A stretch of DNA of 64,000 nucleotides from Promerops cafer (lineage: Eukaryota > Chordata > Aves > Passeriformes > Nectariniidae), in the NCBI GenBank assembly GCA_013398275.1, contig VZSE01015149.1, positions 526,085 to 590,084 on the forward strand, read 5' to 3'. Position numbers and translations under genes: made by a program. Positions 57,621 through 64,000 of this stretch are shown here, piece by piece; the first letter of the stretch is position 1; every line of letters starts with the position of its first letter. The notes below the pieces were generated by a model that was not told where the DNA came from, did not search any database, and was given only the letters and a program-made list of their open reading frames with translations.

Positions 57621-60600
57621 TAAATATATGCACCTTTTCCTTCTAGCTTTGGAAGATCAGATTTTACCACATGACAAACTAAAAATTCAAGTATTCATTT
57701 TTTAAAATTCTATACACATCTTAGCATAAGGCAGTAAGACAGTTGCACCACTTTCTCTAGCAGTACTCTGCCATAGGAATATGTAGCCAATTTTAATTTT
57801 GTTTATCTCCATCCTCCTTATCCTTGCACACCAAACCTGTTGCCATCATTGGGCCAAAACCAGATGGAAGCCAGCTGGAGCCTTAGACCATAGCTCTCAC
57901 TGTGTTGCAAGCATTCACTCAGTCGGGTAACTGTTTCTCATTCCATAGAAAAAAGCAGTGTTTAACGCAGACAATTGTCTGATGTAATAACTCGGAGTTT
58001 AATTACTCTAATTAAGACCCATAGGCGTCTTGGCTACTTTAGTACCTTTACAACAAACAAACAAAAAAAAAAAAACCACACAGAAAAAAAACACATAAAA
58101 ACAACACAACAAAAAATAAACCTCAGATATCTTCTGTGCGAGCAGACAGGAGGCCGCCTTCCAAGTTGTTACTGAATGTTTTCAGAAGGAATTAGGCTTT
58201 AAGAGTTTTATTGAAGTGACAAGGACACTGAAGTTCACATTTTTTCTGTTTGCTGAAGCTGGTGGCTGCCATTAGTATTTCAATCTATGGATTGTTAAGA
58301 ATCAAAGGTAAGAATCATTTTCACGTAGCATTATTTTTGCCCAAATGCAAGCCATTCATTGACCATCCTGCTCATACTGACATTCTGATTTTTAATATTC
58401 AGCCCTAATTAAGGATTTGTATGGCCAAATCATTTAACTTTTTTCACAATATTTCATTAGCTACTTCCTACCTAGGCAGCTAAAATACCTGTCCAGACCA
58501 ATATCTTCCATTATTTCATTTACTGTCTTGCATGAACTCAATCCCAAGCAGTTGCTCTTCTGTTAGTATAGTAATACTTAAAAGCTGTCTTTGGCTTAAG
58601 AACACAAGTACCATCTATTCTTATAGATGTCCTAAGAACACTTTCTTGAGATACCACATAATCTTATTAGCTTAGCTTCACACCCTTCCACCAATTCCTT
58701 TTCTGTTGTATATTAGAAAAAGAGTGGAGAAGATCTTTGTGATCAGAACACCACCACAGTAGGTGGTGTACTATGGGGCACTTTAATTCTAAGTAGTTAC
58801 ACAGTCAGAGCTTGCTCTTCTAAACACTTCATGTTTCTTCACTTTTCATTGTATGTCAGTGTATTAAATACTTAAATCTTCTTTTTTTTTTTTCATTTAG
58901 GTTATTTTTACTAGTTGACTGCAAATAAACTGCTGCTCCAAGTTCATTGATTGACATATTTGCAGGTAAGTAAGCATGTGTGTAATATTCAAAATACTAA
59001 AGTGTCAAATGTATGAATTCAACTAACCATTGAATGTACTCCTTAGGGTATAGCAGCATAATATCCTGTTAATTCCCCATCTTACATAGCATATAGATTA
59101 AAAACTTAAGTATGGTGTTACTGTAGCAATGCATCTCCTGAGTATATTAGAAATCTCCCAGAATTTTTCATCCAGGACTGAAATGGGACAAGATGTCAAA
59201 ATGGAATCTTCAATCACTCAGCTATTCTGGTTTGTTGTTGCTGATGTTTACTAAGACTTTCTGAGCCTTCCATTTGATGGTTGATTTAGTGAGACATGCT
59301 TTTGGCAGAAGAGTTATAAAGGTGGACCATTAACACCAAGTGACTCACTGCAAAACAATGCTGTTGGCTTCATAACTTAAGTAATTGAATTAATGAATGG
59401 AATACAATCAAGCTTGGTGTCCAGATCAATAGAAGCATGCAGTTAAGCAGAAGCATAACTATACAGTGAGTCGGATGATGCAGCCTAATGGAATCCATAA
59501 TTCCAGGGACATAGAAAACAATGCCATTAAAAGTTGCTGCAAATCTTCAACAGAGCATGTATATCATTCCTTACTTTGAAATAACTTTGATGAAATATTG
59601 CACTAAGTTTAAAGAAATTCAGTTGATCTCTTACTGTAATAACATGGCTATGACTCTGTCGACAAATATTCACCTTACACTTAGAAATAACATTAGAAAC
59701 ACCATCTTACACAAAGTGTGATGTAGGCCATAATCTCAGCAGTGTCTTCTCATCAGACTACATTTTCAGTTTATTCATGTATTTCAGAAAAGAGCTTAGC
59801 CTGTATTAAGATTATCTGGGAGAATTCCCTTTGAATAAATTATTTCAAGTTACCTGTATTTGCTGCTAACTTTATCATCTCTTTTTCCAGATTTTTTTCC
59901 CTAAGCTTTACCAGCTCTAACCTGCCTATGGGAACTTGTTACACTTTCTGTACAAAAAGGCTGCAGTATGTGTCTAGTAATGAAGGTAATGTGTAGGTCA
60001 TAAGCAAGCGAGTTATTAAACTTCTCAGTGGTGTCTGCAGGTATGCAGGTACCATTGCTTGGTTAGAACATAATCCTGGTGGATTTTAAAACCTACAAGG
60101 TAACCAGACAGTATTGATCAAACTGAAACAACTCTTGAAAAGGACTTAGCTAACAATTTACTCTGTCTTCACTTCATCTTTTGTTCTCCACCTCAGTTGT
60201 AAACAACTCTGGCTTAATATATCCCCTTCTGCTGCTTGCAGTCTTCCAAATACATCTATAGATTTTTGAGTAGTTCTTTTAGCAAAGACAATAAAGAAAG
60301 TAAATGCATTTTTCAGGGCATATTTGCAATGTAGTGTATGAAATTCATATATGGTATATAAAATACCTCCATCTGCTTCTTCAGATCCTCTTTAAAGTGC
60401 AGTGTTAGAGTATGTATTTTATCTGAATCTGTTTCTTAACACTTTTAATTTATAAGGAACTTTAAATGTCAGCTAGCTCATTGTAATTAATTATTACAAT
60501 AAGTTATATAGTAATCAGTGTTATTTTTTATAATTGTTTTGATTATTCTTTTTTTTAATCTTAAAATTAGTGCATCCAATTAATATGTTAAGGATTTTAC

Positions 60601-60903
60601 TGGTAATTGAATACGGTTATTTTACCTAGAGTTTATAATTCATTTTCAGATGACTTAGACATAAAACAAATTAACTTAGTTGCTGCAATACCATCTTTAT
60701 TTCTGTTGAAAATAAGTTAATATTAACACTTATAAAACCAGAAGCTGGAAATATGGGAAAATGATACGTGGAGATACAGCTAGCACACTGCCTGATCAGG
60801 GATACTTTTCTAAAAGGGCAACTGAACTAAATGGCTCCTTTAACATGTATTAAATCCATCTTAATGCCAAATAGCATACTTTTAAAAAAATAGCATTATT
60901 TTC
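57621..60903. other. Intergenic DNA downstream of TNPO1
   Basis: AT-rich, with an A/C-rich low-complexity stretch at about 58051-58115. No exon, promoter or repeat family recognised. Confidence 0.7.
58051..58115. repeat. A/C-rich low-complexity tract
   Basis: CAAACAAACA followed by A-runs with CACAC and AACAAC interruptions. On the other strand it is a G/T tract like those at 4410 and 51435. Confidence 0.8.
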
Positions 60904-61729
60904 TGCCGTGGGTAACCCAAAATGTTATTGTAGTCCAGATCTATCTATGCCCAAAAATTGCTACTGTCTCTTTAAGACCCTGCAGCCGGAAAATGGAACT
61001 GGGGAGGGTGGCTCGGTGGGCATTTTTAAAATCGGTTCTCCCAGGCAGCTCGGCCTCTTTGACCGCCTAATTTTTGCCTTGCTGGGCTCTTCATTTTTGC
61101 TGAGGCAGAGCTCTCACTCTGGCTGCTTGATTTGGCTCTTGGCTTCTTGCTACAGAGCCGAGGCAGTGTGGACAGAGGCTTTTCAGGTTTGGGTTCTCTG
61201 TTGGGTTTGTTTTTTTCTCGTCTCAGAGAAGCTGCAGTTAGTGTTCTTGGTCTGCCTCAGGGCAAATTCCACCAGCAGCGCCTGGCTGAGGAGAGAAGAC
61301 AATGAGCCACCCCAGCCCAGCTACCCTGCCTTGCCTGCCCTACCATCTCCTGTGATAGAAAAGCAAAGTCCCTCCACAGGTTGTAGCCCTGTGATCCAGA
61401 GAATACCAGTTGGAGCTCCAGCCATCAGGGAGATAAGCAGAGCAGTGAGCAGAGGGAGGACTGGCACTTTTTCCCTTTTCCATGAGAGGTGCTCGGCTGG
61501 GGAGAGCAATCTGGTGGGGTGGTACCCTGTGAGATGTAGCAATGTTGTATCTAGCAATTGTTTACTGTTATTCTTTGCCTGTTGCTGTTCCAATTGTTAG
61601 TAAATTCGTATTTTTTCACTTATTTCTAGTCATATTTGTTCCTTATTGGTGTAAAAGAGGTGGTTAAGCCTATAAGGGGAAGCAACTCATTCCAGAGTGT
61701 TTCTTCCTGAATTCTCTAAAACAGAGACA
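60904..61729 (+). mobile_element. Avian retroviral-type LTR (probable solo LTR)
   Basis: An abruptly more GC-rich block. It opens near TGGGTAACCCAAAATGTTAT, with CTGTCTCTTTAAGACC and CCCAGGCAGCTCGGCC. The 3' part has AGTAAA (61599-61604, a variant poly(A) hexamer) in a T-rich context, and it ends CTCTAAAACAGAGACA at 61729. Start TG and end CA fit an LTR of about 820 bp in + orientation. A 230-codon frame inside (60908-61600) starts at GTG, not ATG, and resembles no retroviral protein, so I do not call it a gene. No clear target-site duplication. Confidence 0.55.
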
Positions 61730-62782
61730 TAAAATATAACTAGTGAACTAGTATAGCTAAGATGTCTCTTCAGTTCTTCGTACCCTTCCAGTGAGATTTG
61801 TTGTGGTGGTTCTTTAACCTTACACTCATGTAGATGATGAGAGGAACTGCTTTTTTAAACTATTAAAAAATCAGCAATCCAGAAAACTCTTTTGATCTTC
61901 TGTGAACACTACTGAAAATATGCAAGGAATTCTTGTTTTATTATGCAGAACTCAACTGTGTATTTATGGCTTTCAAAATAACGTCCCTTTCTCTCTGCCT
62001 CCATAACAGGAGGAGAACAAAAGAGTTACTGTACTGGACAAACAAAGAGTTTACCTAACCTAGTATCCAGTCCTTGGCAGCCAGTACCTAGGGAAGAAGA
62101 TAAGATTAAAGAGCTAGAAATGACACTACTGCAAAGTATTCTCAAAGACTTCACAAACATGCAGATCAGGGACTTAGAGAATAAGGGACCTTGTCTCTTA
62201 CATTTAGGAATCCATTATGGATTTTTCTATGTGGAAAAATCCTGAAATGTCATCTCAATCCTGATCATGATACCAATCTAAGTGTTTTTCTACATAACTA
62301 TACCTATGTTGGAGCGTGCCTTAACATTAAGACTGTGCATTTCACTCAAATTTATGTAGTAAGCTGTGAAAACCTGAGGATGGATTTGATATTTCTGTCA
62401 TGATAGATTGCTGAAGAACTGCAGCAGTTGCTTCACATCTAGTAGCAGCACATAAGGGAGAAGTATACAGCTTTGAAAATATGGAAGATAGGAACTTTTC
62501 TGTGAAATGTAGAAGTGAACCTCAGACTCCTTCCATCATAGCATAGTATCTGTCCCTGTGAAAGGTGTATTTCTATCTGCTATGGAATAGAAAGCTTCAG
62601 CTCTGCTCATGCAGTGTTTGTCTATTGTTTGTTCTGGTGTACATCCTTACAGACTGCAGTTCATACTGCAGAATGTACTATAATCATGTCCCTTTTTTTC
62701 AGATCAGATCATAATGAGGACTGCTTACTTACATTAAGTAAAAAGAGGACTACAGAAGTTTTCTTCAAATGTAGTCCTATAG
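61730..62782. other. Intergenic DNA between two LTRs
   Basis: No gene or repeat recognised in this 1-kb stretch. Confidence 0.7.
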
Positions 62783-63084
62783 TGTTACGAAGTAGAGCGA
62801 TGCAGAGTCCCCAGGCAGGTGCAAAAGAGAGCTCCTTTATTGCAAAAACCAGGTCTTTTTATGCAGTTTGCTTTTATGAGTTACATACTTTTAAAATACA
62901 ACAAACATCATCCAACCAACCACCATACACAATGAAGTGAACACGCAATGCTTATATAACTTATTCTTCTATGCCTAATTCAGCTGAGTTGCTCCCAGCA
63001 TCCTTTTCTATTTAGCCAAAGTAACAGGAGTGAGCCATAATTTTACAAGACCTTCCTTTTGTAAAGTTTTACCTACCTGCAACA
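62783..63084 (-). mobile_element. Solo LTR of an avian endogenous retrovirus
   Basis: 302 bp. Read on the minus strand it starts TGTTGCAGGTAGG and ends CTACTTCGTAACA, a perfect TGTT...AACA terminus. A TATA-like GCATAAAAAG (62855-62864) and an AATAAA (62836-62841) lie only about 20 bp apart, followed by GGAGCTCTC, so the R region would be very short, as in alpharetrovirus-like LTRs. No internal retroviral genes flank it. The flanks (CTATAG / CTGTTA) are not an exact duplication. Confidence 0.72.
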
Positions 63085-63085
63085 C

Positions 63086-63122
63086 TGTTATTAATTATTA
63101 ATTATTATTAATTATTAATATT
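63086..63122. repeat. (TTA)n/(ATT)n AT-rich repeat beside the solo LTR
   Basis: Repeated ATTATTA and TTAATTATT units starting directly at the outer edge of the LTR. Confidence 0.88.
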
Positions 63123-63973
63123 AAAAACCACATGTTATTACTGTTTAAAATGACAGTACACATACTTCTCTTATCACAAGAGAGCGATCCAGATCTAGTG
63201 GTCTTGGGACTTAAAGAAATTTTGTACTGTGAAAGAGATACAGGAGTTACCTCTGCATTAACAAGTTATCAAGCTTGGCATACACTGGACCTTTGGGAGA
63301 ACATTGCCAGAAAGAAAGGAACTTCTAAACTCACCATGGAGCTATAGAAGTGATGGTCTAAAGCTACAGCCATTTACCAATGACTGTAATACCATTTGAG
63401 AATGATACTGCTCATCTTCCATTAAAATATCTCTAGTGAAGGTAGATGAAATTCTGTGGCTTTGTAAACTTCTGAACAACATTTTTCCTAACAATTTTCT
63501 TCCATGTAAGTCTTTAGTCAGCATAAATTTGATACAAGTTTGGTGAATTGGTCAAGTTCTGAGGGATGACTTGAATGTTCTGCTCTATGTCTTACCCAGT
63601 AACATAGAGAACAACGTACGAAAACCGTTAGTGTCAACGTAAAAGAAGGTGAGGTTTTTCGCACCAGAACTAATGGGGTTTCCATAAGGGGAAGGGAGCT
63701 CCTTGAACATCCAGCTGAGAATATCAGTTTCTTACTTTTTCTGGTTTGGATAAAACTTTGTGCTGACAAAACCGCAGGTCAAGTTGGGATAAAGTGCTTA
63801 GCACATGTTTGCATTGGGCAATGAGCTGCAGCCCCTCACATTGCTGCTTAGACCTGACCCTCTATTTTTAGTCAATAACTGCTGTCTTGGGCAAGGAATC
63901 ACCCTATAAAGGTAGAACAGGAACTCTCTGGAGTCTCAGAAAGAGTCCAGTGGTGCTGACTCTGCCACAAAGA
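63123..63973. other. Intergenic DNA
   Basis: No supported gene. Small frames on both strands have no recognisable product. Confidence 0.65.
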
Positions 63974-64000
63974 CTATATATTATATATATATATATATTT
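63974..64000. repeat. (AT)n microsatellite at the window edge
   Basis: TATATATTATATATATATAT and on to the last base; it may continue past the window. Confidence 0.88.

Noticed and set aside
60908..61600. 230-codon open frame as a novel protein gene
   Set aside because: It begins at GTG rather than ATG, lies wholly within an LTR-like block, has no recognisable domain and no splice or promoter context of its own.
57621..64000. FCHO2 first exon or promoter
   Set aside because: FCHO2 follows TNPO1 in mammals, but I find no CpG-rich promoter or recognisable F-BAR start here.

Overview
The window is vertebrate nuclear DNA, almost certainly from a bird. It holds one multi-exon gene with GT-AG introns, and at least seven interspersed repeats have the hallmarks of the avian CR1 LINE (3' ends reading like AGAATCATAGAATATGCTGA / GGAAGGGACC on the antisense side). 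Avian-type endogenous retroviral LTRs are also present. There are no bacterial-type genes, operons, CRISPR arrays or RNA genes that I can support.

The gene is TNPO1 (transportin-1, karyopherin beta-2) on the + strand. The window starts inside an intron and contains 22 coding exons (1443..48005) plus a final exon that is entirely 3'UTR. The exons splice in frame with no break into 855 codons. With the 43 N-terminal residues expected from the upstream exons, this gives exactly the 898-residue length of the human protein. The first exon seen corresponds to exon 3 of a 25-exon gene. Residues known to contact PY-NLS cargo (W460, I642, D646, W730, I773 in 890-residue numbering) are all intact. The first intron in the window (17.2 kb) carries most of the repeats: four CR1 copies, plus an ERVL-type LTR split by a fifth CR1. 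The stop codon lies 35 nt upstream of a 3'UTR intron (48041..49551). The 3'UTR then runs about 5.6-8 kb, with several AATAAA signals; the best distal ones are at 55134 and 57596.

From about 57620 to the end I see intergenic DNA without a recognisable gene: one + strand LTR (about 60904..61729), one - strand solo LTR (62783..63084) and AT-rich simple repeats. In mammals FCHO2 follows TNPO1, but no FCHO2 exon is recognisable here.

The observation most worth following is a compact predicted RNA structure near the start of the last 3'UTR exon: two perfect hairpins (49602..49627 and 49629..49664), the second sharing three bases with a one-nucleotide-loop G-quadruplex motif (49663..49678). The hairpin and quadruplex forms would therefore compete. 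Other points are a protein more diverged from human than I would expect for transportin (a possible W-linked gametolog), a CR1 nested in an ERVL LTR, and two nearly identical CR1 copies in direct orientation.
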